Shown here: piece after piece, positions 7,391-15,436 of the stretch
Layout: the number at the start of each line of letters is the position of its first letter
How positions within the stretch are numbered: position 1 is the first letter of the stretch
DNA from: an uncultured Anaerolineales bacterium
GTDB lineage: Bacteria; Chloroflexota; Anaerolineae; Anaerolineales; Villigracilaceae
Assembly: GCA_937960595.1 (NCBI GenBank)
Contig: CALGPL010000061.1
Coordinates: 1-40,509 of the forward strand
Direction of reading: 5' to 3'
DNA: 40,509 nt
Notes under the pieces: generated by a model
What the model saw: only the letters and a program-made list of their open reading frames with translations
Databases searched by the model: none
What the model was told of the DNA's origin: nothing
Made by a program: the position numbers and the translations under genes

Positions 7391-8668
7391 TTAGCCGCAG
7401 CCGCCGCCAGACGGGCCGCGCCGGCGCTCCAATTCGATGCGGGGGGTGTATTCGATTTCCCATTCATGAGGATTGGGATCGGCCGCTTCGTAACGGTCGC
7501 CCAGGGCCGCCGGGAAGGAATAATCCAAGCGGTCAACCGCGCCCGGCACAGGGGTCGGGACGATGTCGGCCTCGCCCTGACCGAAGACCGCGATCCAATT
7601 GTTGATTCCGCCTTCGAGAATGTAAACGTTCGGCACAGATTCGGCCACCAGCAGCCGCCAGGCGTCGGTGGCAGCCGCTTCGTCGTTGCTCATCACCACC
7701 ACGATCGTGCGGCCGGAATCGACAGTCAACAGCGTCGGAATCAGGTCGGGGAGTTCATCCAGCCCGACTCGGCGAGCGCCGCGAATATGGAATAGGTTGT
7801 AATCGGCTTCGCTGCGCACATCGAGCAGAATCGTGCTTAGCCGCGGATCGGCCATTGTGTGCAGCAATTCGGCCGGATGGATTTGAACCAGGCGGCGGGA
7901 GAGTACTTCCTCGACCGGCAGCGTTATCTTCTCGCCCTCCACAGTACGGGTGAGGGTCAGGCGGGCATATTTCTCAGCCGTCGTCGGCTCGCCCAGTACA
8001 ATCGTCGCCAGGGCAATGACCACCAGCGCAGCGGCCCCGAAGATGCGCTGCTTGGGTTCTTTTTTCAAATCCCGCTTGCCGAAGATGCGCTCCAGTTGTT
8101 CAGCCCCCCAAAACATGAACAGGGCCATCAACACAACCAACAGGACCACCACTCCGGTCGGTAGGTGGAAAACGTCCATCAGCGTCAGACGGCCATAATA
8201 ACTATTGGTATTCCACCAAACCCAATAGGCATCGACTGTTTCGCCAAAGGCCCAGATTCCAAAGAGGGCGCCCAGGACAAAGAAAATACCATCTATTTTC
8301 AATGTGGCCGCCGACACAAGCGAGGTGCCCGGGCACAAACCGCCGATGATGAAGCCAACGCCCATAATCAGGCCGCCCACAATCCCCGGCCAGAGATAAG
8401 TCTCGGGGACATAGACCAAGTTGAAGTCGAGAATGCCGAGGGCCGAGGAGAAAAAGAGCAGCACCATGGCAGTCACAATCGCCCCGAACATGACCTTGAG
8501 GACAGTCAATTCTTTGAAATAGAACTGGGCCGCCAGTTTCTTCGAATCGCCGAAACCCGAACTTTCCAGCACAAAACCGAAGAAGAAACCGATTACGCCA
8601 AAGACCAGATAGGTCCAGGGATTTTCGTGCAGGGGACGCAGGAAGGGTTCAAGAGGGAAGAGGTTCAT
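7391..8668 (-). CDS. YeeE/YedE-family sulfur transporter fused to a rhodanese domain
   Basis: Residues about 1-245 of this 425-residue protein form a YeeE/YedE (DUF395-type) membrane domain. It has the characteristic GGLCPGTSLVSAATLKIDG segment and several helices, and the family includes thiosulfate-uptake channels. After another helix (about 225-265), residues 285-385 form a rhodanese-like domain with ILLDVRSEADYNLFHIRGA. At the place of the usual catalytic Cys loop the segment reads VVVMSNDEAA, so a canonical active-site Cys is not evident there. The protein ends in a Gly-rich GGGCG tail with one Cys. The start at 8668 has GGAG at good spacing, and the longer upstream frame is read across the preceding gene. 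It is the last gene of the multiheme cytochrome operon, 11 bp after the partner transporter. Confidence 0.85.
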   Translation of the reverse strand: MNLFPLEPFLRPLHENPWTYLVFGVIGFFFGFVLESSGFGDSKKLAAQFYFKELTVLKVMFGAIVTAMVLLFFSSALGILDFNLVYVPETYLWPGIVGGLIMGVGFIIGGLCPGTSLVSAATLKIDGIFFVLGALFGIWAFGETVDAYWVWWNTNSYYGRLTLMDVFHLPTGVVVLLVVLMALFMFWGAEQLERIFGKRDLKKEPKQRIFGAAALVVIALATIVLGEPTTAEKYARLTLTRTVEGEKITLPVEEVLSRRLVQIHPAELLHTMADPRLSTILLDVRSEADYNLFHIRGARRVGLDELPDLIPTLLTVDSGRTIVVVMSNDEAAATDAWRLLVAESVPNVYILEGGINNWIAVFGQGEADIVPTPVPGAVDRLDYSFPAALGDRYEAADPNPHEWEIEYTPRIELERRRGPSGGGCG

Positions 8669-8679
8669 GGTGCGCTCCT

Positions 8680-9234
8680 TCAGTTCCAGAATTTGCGCAT
8701 GAAATAGGCCAGAGCATAAGCACCGGCAAAGATGCACATCATCAGCGCCCAGGAACCGGCCGAAAGTGTGGCTCCGCCCGAAAGCGCCTGACCGGAGGTG
8801 CAACCGCGCGCCATGCGCGCGCCGTAGGCCATGATCGTCCCGCCGGCAAAGGCCATGAACAGGCGCAGGCCGTTCGAGACGCGCGGCCCCTTGTTGATCT
8901 CGGGGCGCACGCGGCCGTTGATCAGGCCGGAGACGAATCCGCCGACAATGGCGCCCAACACCACCGGGACACTCCAATCGTCAAGTGGATTCAGGCTGCC
9001 GCCGGCCAGTTTGAGCAGGTAGGGCGTGCGGTCAATGTGGCCGGGGACCACGGCATCCTGGCCCGCCGCGATCAGACGGTTGAGACCGCCCGAAGCGCCC
9101 AGCCCGTTGCGGGTCAAAAGAAAGGCCACGAACAGGACGATTCCGAGCAGCGCGCCCCCCAAATAAGGGTGCATGTAGGGCTTTTCGGGAATTCCGAACA
9201 ATCCTTTTTTCGGTTTCTCAGGAATAGCAGCCAT
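8680..9234 (-). CDS. YeeE/YedE-family membrane transporter subunit
   Basis: This 184-residue membrane protein has the family signature ARGCTSGQALSGGATLSAGSW region near residues 142-162, including a conserved Cys, plus about four to five hydrophobic helices. YeeE/YedE proteins move thiosulfate or related sulfur compounds across the membrane. The protein is short, so it probably pairs with the downstream YeeE-rhodanese protein as the other half of a two-part transporter. The N-terminus repeats a KPKKGLFGIPEKP-type polar segment before the first helix. Its ATG overlaps the stop of the heptaheme cytochrome gene (TAATG), which indicates translational coupling. Confidence 0.85.
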   Translation of the reverse strand: MAAIPEKPKKGLFGIPEKPYMHPYLGGALLGIVLFVAFLLTRNGLGASGGLNRLIAAGQDAVVPGHIDRTPYLLKLAGGSLNPLDDWSVPVVLGAIVGGFVSGLINGRVRPEINKGPRVSNGLRLFMAFAGGTIMAYGARMARGCTSGQALSGGATLSAGSWALMMCIFAGAYALAYFMRKFWN

Positions 9235-11999
9235 TATTTTTTCTCCTTTCGGGGAGGTCGCGGTTCTTCTGCCGAAGGATGCGCCTCGACCTCCTCCCAG
9301 CCGGTAACCATAGCCTTGATGCTATCAAGCGGACGAGGGCCGCCGGTGGTGGTCAGATAGACATGGGCCACAATGAAAGCCGCGAACAGCCAGGCAATCA
9401 GGGTGTGGAACGGCGCCAGACCGGGCAAACCACCCAAGAGGTTAGCATATTGTGGCCAGCGCTGAACGCCCCACATCAGGATGCCCGTCAGACCCTGGAG
9501 CGGCAAGAGGATGTTCAGAATGGCGACGTATGTCACCTGTTGAAGCGGATTCATCTTCCGTTCGGGGCTTTTCTCAAACGGATGCGGTTCTTGCCTGAAA
9601 ATGCCGCGCAGGTAATAGAGACCCTGACGGATGGCGTCATCGAAGAAGCCACGCGGCCGGGGCAGGAACTGCTTGATCTTGCCGCTGGCAAGGTGGTAGA
9701 ACAACGATAGAGCCGCGTTGAGTGCCAGCAGCACCGCCAGCACATTGTGCATGACCACCACCCCGCGGAAAGAGAAGATCCCAAACAGATCCGGGCGGTG
9801 GATAATCAAGCCGCTGAAGAGCAGCAAGACAATCGCCAGGGTCTGCAGCCAGTGCCAGAGCCGCTCGTAGGCTTCATACATGTACACACGCTTGAGGCTC
9901 GGCGTATGCTTCGGGCGGCGCAGAGAGGTGTAAAAACGCAGGCCACTGTGCCCCGCCACCGCGCCGAGGACGCCCAAGAAAACCAATCCGCCCGTCCAGT
10001 CCACCCAGGCCACGCGGCTATGGCCGAAGATGTACGTATGCGCCGGATCTGGCCGGAAATACAGCGCCCCGTCTTCGCCCACATAGACTTGGCCATCGAT
10101 CGAAACATTCGTATCATTCACCAACTCGGGGTCGACGTCATACGGGGCGTAAGCAGCCAATTGGATCGGCTGCGTGAGGCGCGATTGCGAAGTGTGGCAG
10201 GTCTCGCAATCCTCGAGCGCCCACTCGCCGGCAGCCACATTGTGATTCACGCTGTACGGATAGACCTGCCCGACGATGCGCGGGTTGCGCAGCCCCAGAC
10301 CGCTCAACCGCCCTGCGACCGTGGCCTGTTTCGCGGGCGAATCGATGACCAGTTCACCCGAACTCAGTCGCCCGTCGCCGTCGGAATCGAAGGCCGACAG
10401 AATCTCGGGGGCGTAGTCGTTGCCCACAAAATAGGCGGCCCGCAAATCTACCTGCCGGACGGGCAAGGTCCGACCGCCGGCATCTTCATAGACCCAGTAC
10501 CAGACGGTAATCAGGTTATAAGGAGCAAGCAAGGTATCGCCATCCACGTTCTGGCGCAGCAACAAAACCGGCTGATACCCGCTGACCAGTTGAGTCGGCG
10601 ACGTACCCAGCCCTTCCACGCCGCGACAAGCAACGGCGGGCTGCTCCTCCACAGTCAGAACGGTCCAATCGTAAGACTGAATCGCCGGTGCGTATAACTG
10701 CGGGATGTGACAACTCTCGCAAGCCACCACCTCCATGTGACGCTCGGTGTAGGGCAGCCAATCGGCATGCGTGGAGAGGGCGTCATGGCAGGAGTCGCAG
10801 CGCCGCATGGTTCCTTTCAATTCGGGAGCAACGTTGTATTGCGCGCTCTGGCCGCGGGCGAAATTATGATCGGGGCGCTGCAAATACTCGCCCAGTTCGA
10901 GCCGGCGCGGGTCGAAGATCAGGCCCGGCGGGCGCGTGGCGGTCGATTCGGTGTAATAGACCGGGTTGTTGAGCGAGAAATGGCAATCGGTGCAGTCCAA
11001 CTGCCGCTCGGCGTGGATGTCCCAAGAGCGGCTGAGGCCGTCCTTCCCGGCCAGGTTGACGCCTGATTGATTGATCCGGCGGGGCGAGATGACCTGGCCG
11101 GTCAGCGCAGTCTGGGGATTGGTCAGGTCGTTACAAGCAGAAAGCGTCAGCGGCGCGTTGGTAGTCTGAACCGTGCCGTGACAGGCCGCGCAATTGGCAT
11201 TGGTCGGGTCCTGAATGGTCACGTATTGCGGCAGAAGTTTGCCCTCTGCATCGAACGCGGCCGGATTCCAGATGTAATCTCCGCCTGCCGAGCGCGAGAG
11301 GAGGCCGGAGCCGGCCAGGGTGGCAGTATTGGCCCAGCCAAAGTTGCCGGCCCGGATCGCATCCAGGCGGGCAGCATTGTTCGGGTTCTCGGTGTGACAC
11401 AAGAAACAATTCATCTCGATCACGCCCGATTCTCGCCAATCCCAGGCCACCGGCTGGCCGGTTTGAGGGTCGAGGATGGCCGCGTCCGGGTTCTGCGCAT
11501 CGGCGGCAAGATCGAGCAAAGCCTCGCCGCTGCGGCTCGTCACCGCCGGTCCGCCGCCTGCATGGCGCGGGCCGTAGAGCAGCACCCATTCAGGGGTCCC
11601 CAAATCGAAACGTTCATCACCGGGGCGCGAAAGATAGCGGTAAGTGAGCGGATCCCACTGGCCATACATGCCGCCGCTCGGGCTCAGACCCGTCTCTTGC
11701 CCGGCCAGAATTTCACCCAAGCCGACGTCGGCATGGTAACTGTGACCGGCGATGAATTCGGTGTCGTGGCACTGACCGCAGGTCTGCATGGTCGAGACCG
11801 GCGCGCCGCTTTCCAGTACATTCACCCCGCCGGCATCGAGAAGGGCAAAAGTTGGATGGAGCGGCGAGGCCTGGGCGGGCGGGACCTCCGAACTGCCCGC
11901 CGAGACGCGTGCGATTCCCAAGCCGAGGGCAGCCAGCGCCAAGAGCGCGCCGCCGACAGCCATCCAGGCGCGAGGAGATAAGCGTCGAAAGAAAGGCAT
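9234..11999 (-). CDS. heptaheme cytochrome c fused to cytochrome b-type membrane domain
   Basis: The 921-residue protein starts with a signal anchor (about 11-35). It carries seven CXXCH heme c motifs at Cys74, 198, 270, 336, 401, 427 and 598, so most of it is extracytoplasmic. Residues 538-549 form a canonical EF-hand-like calcium loop (DSDGDGRLSSGE). From residue 665 on there are about five helices with His716, His751, His769, His865 and His879, as in cytochrome b561/NapC-independent quinol-oxidising b subunits. The likely role is passing electrons between the quinone pool and periplasmic hemes, with the octaheme protein encoded 18 bp upstream as partner (inference). Gene order and spacing place it second in the respiratory genes of the operon. 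No close named family was recognised for the heptaheme part. Confidence 0.85.
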   Translation of the reverse strand: MPFFRRLSPRAWMAVGGALLALAALGLGIARVSAGSSEVPPAQASPLHPTFALLDAGGVNVLESGAPVSTMQTCGQCHDTEFIAGHSYHADVGLGEILAGQETGLSPSGGMYGQWDPLTYRYLSRPGDERFDLGTPEWVLLYGPRHAGGGPAVTSRSGEALLDLAADAQNPDAAILDPQTGQPVAWDWRESGVIEMNCFLCHTENPNNAARLDAIRAGNFGWANTATLAGSGLLSRSAGGDYIWNPAAFDAEGKLLPQYVTIQDPTNANCAACHGTVQTTNAPLTLSACNDLTNPQTALTGQVISPRRINQSGVNLAGKDGLSRSWDIHAERQLDCTDCHFSLNNPVYYTESTATRPPGLIFDPRRLELGEYLQRPDHNFARGQSAQYNVAPELKGTMRRCDSCHDALSTHADWLPYTERHMEVVACESCHIPQLYAPAIQSYDWTVLTVEEQPAVACRGVEGLGTSPTQLVSGYQPVLLLRQNVDGDTLLAPYNLITVWYWVYEDAGGRTLPVRQVDLRAAYFVGNDYAPEILSAFDSDGDGRLSSGELVIDSPAKQATVAGRLSGLGLRNPRIVGQVYPYSVNHNVAAGEWALEDCETCHTSQSRLTQPIQLAAYAPYDVDPELVNDTNVSIDGQVYVGEDGALYFRPDPAHTYIFGHSRVAWVDWTGGLVFLGVLGAVAGHSGLRFYTSLRRPKHTPSLKRVYMYEAYERLWHWLQTLAIVLLLFSGLIIHRPDLFGIFSFRGVVVMHNVLAVLLALNAALSLFYHLASGKIKQFLPRPRGFFDDAIRQGLYYLRGIFRQEPHPFEKSPERKMNPLQQVTYVAILNILLPLQGLTGILMWGVQRWPQYANLLGGLPGLAPFHTLIAWLFAAFIVAHVYLTTTGGPRPLDSIKAMVTGWEEVEAHPSAEEPRPPRKEKK

Positions 12000-12017
12000 G
12001 GTGTCATCCCTCCCAGG

Positions 12018-13463
12018 TTAGGGTGTGCGGAAACGGCCGCCCCACTCGATCGGATCGCCGGGATAGCCCAGCGCTCTCCAGTCCAGGCGCCCTTCCGCGC
12101 CGTGGCAGTCCTCGCATTGCAGGGCGTTGGCAGCCGCCTGGACCATGTGTGTGGTGGGCCAATACATCCACGTTTCGGTGAAGCCGTATTCACCGCTGTA
12201 AGGCAGACCGGTGACCTGCTCCCCAAGCAGGAAAGCGTTGTTCCAGTCGAAATTATCCCAGTAACCGTTCGGCCCGGCAGTGACGGGGGTCAGCAGATAG
12301 TTGTAGCGCACATCGTAAGGTTGAATGGCGACGTGGAGTTTGAAGGGGAAAATGCGCGCCGAAGGATCGTCAATGTTACCGGACGGGATGTTGAGATAAG
12401 TGATTCCCCCCGGGTTCACCGGATCGCCCATGATATAACGGTAATCCAGGTTGCCGTTGAACCACAAATATTGCGGAATGACATTCGATTCGTAGATGAA
12501 CGAGCCTTTGATCTTGAGGTAAGTATAGTGGTCTTCCGGCAAGTCCTGACCGGCCGTTGACCAATCCCAGAAGATTTTGGTCGGCTCTTCGGGTGAGATG
12601 AGCGGGATATGGCAGGTCTGGCAGGCGACCGATTGGACATGGGCATTGATGCGCTCGTCGGCGTGGAGGCTCTCGGAGTGACAATCGGTGCAGGCCACCT
12701 GTTCGGCCGGATCGACCCGGTAATTGTCCACCACCAACCGGCCGCGCACCTGGTGATCCACGGTCACATGGCAATCGGTACAGAGAAAATTATTGGTGTT
12801 GCCCATGTGAATATCGAGTTCGTCATCGGCCAGATACAAACTCTCGGCCAGGTCGCCATGTTTGACGTCATTGCCGCCGCCGCCGTTGAAGTGGCAATAG
12901 CCGCAATTCTCACGCGTCGGGACGCGCACACTGCGCGCCGCCGCCAGCAGATCCACCCCCTCGGCCGGGTTACCGTAATCGCCGCGGGCATAGAGACTCA
13001 TGTCGGCGTGACAGATCAGGCAATCCACATTCTCTTGCGCAGAGAAATCGTAAGGCACGCCATCTTGCCAGTTATATCCTGTGTGGCAGGACATACACTG
13101 ACGCTGATTGCCCTGGGCGCTGATGCAGAAATTGTTGAGTTGATTGATCTTGCCGATCGTCACCGGCTCATCTCGCCAGGGAACGTCAAAGGGGCGACTT
13201 TGCCAGGTCCAGTGTGTGGTCGCCATGAGCTGAGCCGCCGAGTCGGGATGACATTCGAGACAGGCGAGCGTCACCTCCTGGGGCGTCTCGAAAGGCCCCT
13301 GAACGATGTCGGCATGGCTGGTGTGAACCGGGTGCTGCGGCAGCCCCGCCCACGGATCGTCCCGCAGGGCCGCGCTGCGCGGCCAGAAATAAACAACAGG
13401 CACCAGAAGGATCAACAAGATGCCTATCCCGCCAAGAATCCAGAATGGCTTGACCTTTTTCAT
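12018..13463 (-). CDS. octaheme c-type cytochrome, tetrathionate reductase (Otr) family
   Basis: The 481-residue protein has an N-terminal membrane anchor (about 6-27) and eight CXXCH motifs at Cys68, 123, 148, 187, 228, 258, 281 and 450. Length and heme spacing fit the octaheme tetrathionate reductase family known from Shewanella, which reduces tetrathionate and can act on nitrite or hydroxylamine in vitro. The segment GGGGNDVKHGD (195-205) is a candidate for the Lys-ligated active-site heme region of that family (inference from context, not from a structure). GAGGAG precedes the ATG. It follows the arsR gene by 22 bp and is encoded just ahead of the heptaheme-cyt b protein, its likely electron donor. 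The physiological substrate cannot be read from sequence. Confidence 0.88.
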   Translation of the reverse strand: MKKVKPFWILGGIGILLILLVPVVYFWPRSAALRDDPWAGLPQHPVHTSHADIVQGPFETPQEVTLACLECHPDSAAQLMATTHWTWQSRPFDVPWRDEPVTIGKINQLNNFCISAQGNQRQCMSCHTGYNWQDGVPYDFSAQENVDCLICHADMSLYARGDYGNPAEGVDLLAAARSVRVPTRENCGYCHFNGGGGNDVKHGDLAESLYLADDELDIHMGNTNNFLCTDCHVTVDHQVRGRLVVDNYRVDPAEQVACTDCHSESLHADERINAHVQSVACQTCHIPLISPEEPTKIFWDWSTAGQDLPEDHYTYLKIKGSFIYESNVIPQYLWFNGNLDYRYIMGDPVNPGGITYLNIPSGNIDDPSARIFPFKLHVAIQPYDVRYNYLLTPVTAGPNGYWDNFDWNNAFLLGEQVTGLPYSGEYGFTETWMYWPTTHMVQAAANALQCEDCHGAEGRLDWRALGYPGDPIEWGGRFRTP

Positions 13464-13485
13464 GGCATCTCCTCAAGAGTGTGAT

Positions 13486-13821
13486 TTACCGATTTCCGCT
13501 GACCAGACTGGCCTGGAATTGGACGCGTTCACGCATGATGGCGCGCAAAATATCGAGCGCTTCGATGACGCGATGATCGGCCAGCGAATAGACCACCATC
13601 GCGCCCTGACGCGAGGCCAGAACCACGCCTCGGTCGCGCAGAATCTTCAAATGCCGCGAGACGGAAGGTTGCGGCACATTGAGTTCCTGCGTCAGTTCGG
13701 TCACGTTACGAGGACGCTCATCCAGAACGTACAGGATGAGCATGCGCGTCGGATCCACCAGAGCGGAACAGAAATCGGCATGGAGCGAGTTGATTTCTTG
13801 GGAAAGGGTTTCAATATCCAT
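13486..13821 (-). CDS. ArsR/SmtB-family transcriptional regulator
   Basis: The 111-residue winged-helix protein has the ArsR DNA-recognition helix (VPQPSVSRHLKILRDRGVV) around residues 49-67 and a beta-wing (GAMVVYSL). It has a single Cys (Cys18). It therefore lacks the Cys pair of persulfide sensors such as SqrR/BigR and the usual metal-binding ELCVC site, so its signal is unknown. It is the first gene of the multiheme/YeeE operon. A 22-bp inverted repeat directly abuts its start codon, so autorepression of the whole operon is likely. No good ribosome binding site is visible before the ATG at 13821. Confidence 0.88.
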   Translation of the reverse strand: MDIETLSQEINSLHADFCSALVDPTRMLILYVLDERPRNVTELTQELNVPQPSVSRHLKILRDRGVVLASRQGAMVVYSLADHRVIEALDILRAIMRERVQFQASLVSGNR

Positions 13822-13826
13822 ATTAC

Positions 13827-13848
13827 AATATTCGGATAAGTGAATATT
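13827..13848. promoter_or_regulatory. probable ArsR operator (inverted repeat)
   Basis: Perfect 7-bp inverted repeat AATATTC-N8-GAATATT, five bases upstream of the arsR start codon. Size, AT content and position fit ArsR-family operators. Binding by the adjacent regulator is inferred. Confidence 0.6.
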
Positions 13849-13898
13849 CGCTCAATCACATCATACAACATCGGAGCGCCCAAGTATAGTGTATTTTG

Positions 13899-13915
13899 TC
13901 ACATAAAAGATGTGA
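13899..13915. promoter_or_regulatory. inverted repeat upstream of arsR operon
   Basis: TCACAT-N5-ATGTGA is a perfect 6-bp palindrome arm pair about 80 bp upstream of arsR. A minus-strand TATACT lies between it and arsR (13888-13883). It could be an activator site (CRP/FNR-like half-sites) for the respiratory operon. There is no direct evidence for the binding protein. Confidence 0.3.
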
Positions 13916-13944
13916 TATGCCGATTCCCCCCGGCGCGCAAAATG

Positions 13945-14709
13945 TCAGGCGTAGGAATCTCGCAGCGCGGCCGCAGGCAGGACGATGCATCCTTCGTCAC
14001 GGTCCCCCACCTGGCAGACTTCATCCGGCGCGGTCGCGGCCCGATAGGCCGTGTAAGCCGCAGCCAGGGCGTCCAGTTCTTCGGGCGCGTACACGAATTC
14101 GAGCGGAAGGATTCCTTTGAGCAGTTTATGCCGCGTAATTTCCTCAAAAAACGCCATCGGGTCTTTGATGCCTATCCCGCACTCGTGCAGAATCAATTGG
14201 CGCTGAAGACGGCCCTCGAGACTCGGCTTGGGCAGAGGCGCCTGCCCAAGCAGCGTACAAAAGACGGCATGCGGATGGGTTTCCAAGAACTGGAAAGCGG
14301 TATGTTCAGCAGGATAGGGCCGAAAGCCGCTCGTCTCCAGGCGGGCGTAAAGATCGAAGGCGCTCTGCTGCCAGGCGGCGCACAACTCCCGTCGCCCCGG
14401 CGTAGCCGAAACGGGGATGCCGCGCTGGCGCAACTCGAACTCCGCCAAACGCAAGTCCACGCCGCGCAAAGGCGCCGGCGTCTGACGTTGCTTTTCCATA
14501 CGCCGACGCACCAGGCCGCCATTCGGACGCGGCGGGGCATTCACGGCCGCGCAAACCGATCGCCTGCCACGCACAAAATCCAACACATCGTCTAACTCGC
14601 CACGCTGCAGCGCCAACAGGCGCCCATCCCCTCCCAGCGCAGCAAAGGTGAACGGCTGACGGGCAGCAGTCGGGTCGATTCCAACAAACAACTCGAAGGA
14701 GAAAAGCAT
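13945..14709 (-). CDS. DUF429 family protein (predicted RNase H-like fold)
   Basis: This 254-residue protein begins with FVGIDPT, followed by a second acidic strand region and AAVNAPPRPN. The later ETHPHAVF-type segment is typical of the DUF429 family, a group predicted to have an RNase H-like nuclease fold. The function is unknown. The ATG at 14709 is preferred over an upstream TTG, although neither has a strong ribosome binding site. It is separated from arsR by an intergenic region containing the inverted repeat and is probably transcribed alone. Confidence 0.75.
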   Translation of the reverse strand: MLFSFELFVGIDPTAARQPFTFAALGGDGRLLALQRGELDDVLDFVRGRRSVCAAVNAPPRPNGGLVRRRMEKQRQTPAPLRGVDLRLAEFELRQRGIPVSATPGRRELCAAWQQSAFDLYARLETSGFRPYPAEHTAFQFLETHPHAVFCTLLGQAPLPKPSLEGRLQRQLILHECGIGIKDPMAFFEEITRHKLLKGILPLEFVYAPEELDALAAAYTAYRAATAPDEVCQVGDRDEGCIVLPAAALRDSYA

Positions 14710-14754
14710 AAGCGGCAACCCCAAACGAAATCGGTCAACTTGATCTGCGTCTTT

Positions 14755-14814
14755 ACCGCCAAGACGCCACGGCGCCTCTACAAAGATTCTTGGCGTTCTT
14801 CGCGCCTTGGCGGT
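14755..14814. repeat. REP-like inverted repeat element
   Basis: ACCGCCAAG (14755-14763) is inverted at 14806-14814. Further complementarity lies inside the arms, and the sequence between is rich in the TTGGCG unit. Such TTGGCG-rich intergenic repeats are common in GC-rich bacterial genomes. It lies in the divergent gap between the DUF429 and thioredoxin genes. Only one copy is in the window. Confidence 0.5.
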
Positions 14815-14836
14815 TATTACGGAGAGAGTCTAATTA

Positions 14837-14845
14837 TGGTAAACT
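14837..14845 (+). promoter_or_regulatory. extended -10 promoter of the thioredoxin operon
   Basis: TGG followed by TAAACT, with a weak -35. The predicted start is about 25 nt upstream of the ATG at 14876. Confidence 0.4.
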
Positions 14846-14875
14846 GCGGCATGTAAATATAAGTGTAGAACAAAA

Positions 14876-15436
14876 ATGATTTCCGCGCAACCGCCTTTCC
14901 GCCGCATTCTGTTGGTTTGCATCCTGATCCTGGGGCTGGGCTGGATCTTCCTCAGCCGAGTCGAGACCGGCCAAACGACCGGCGGCCCGATTCCTGCCCC
15001 CCAAACCGGCTTCCTCGCCCCCGCCTTCGAACTGGAGGCCCTGGATGGTCAGGCCATCTCCGGCGACGATCTGCGCGGCCGCCCCCTCATCCTGAACTTT
15101 TGGGCTTCGTGGTGCGCCCCCTGCCGCGCCGAAATGCCTGCCCTCCAGGCCGTCGCCGAGGCCTACCGCGAAACCGGCTTGCTCGTCCTGGCCATCAACG
15201 CCACCTCCCAGGACCGCCCGGCCGACGTCGGCGCGTTCGTCAGCCAGTACAGTCTGACCTTCCCCATCCTGCTCGACCGTGAAGGGCAAGTCGGCCGGCT
15301 GTATCAGATCCAATCCCTGCCCACGACCTTCTTCATCGGCCGCGACGGCCTGATCCGAGATGTGGTCATCGGCGGGCCGATGAGTTCTGCCTCCCTGCGG
15401 GCGCGGGCCGATTCCCTCTTGCAGGAGACGCCTTGA
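14876..15436 (+). CDS. membrane-anchored TlpA/ResA-like thiol-disulfide oxidoreductase
   Basis: The 186-residue protein has one N-terminal helix (about 9-27) that anchors it outside the membrane and a thioredoxin fold with the WCAPC active site near residue 81. A cis-Pro loop follows at SLPTTF. Members reduce or isomerise disulfides in exported proteins or in apocytochrome c before heme attachment. That would suit a cell with many CXXCH proteins encoded nearby (inference). The stop codon shares its last base with the start of the Lgt-like gene (TGATG), so translation is coupled. Confidence 0.88.
   Translation: MISAQPPFRRILLVCILILGLGWIFLSRVETGQTTGGPIPAPQTGFLAPAFELEALDGQAISGDDLRGRPLILNFWASWCAPCRAEMPALQAVAEAYRETGLLVLAINATSQDRPADVGAFVSQYSLTFPILLDREGQVGRLYQIQSLPTTFFIGRDGLIRDVVIGGPMSSASLRARADSLLQETP

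Noticed and set aside
13899-13915. Calling the palindrome a CRP site
   Set aside because: Half-sites resemble TGTGA, but the 5-bp spacer and weak flanks do not allow a regulator to be named. It is listed only as an inverted repeat.
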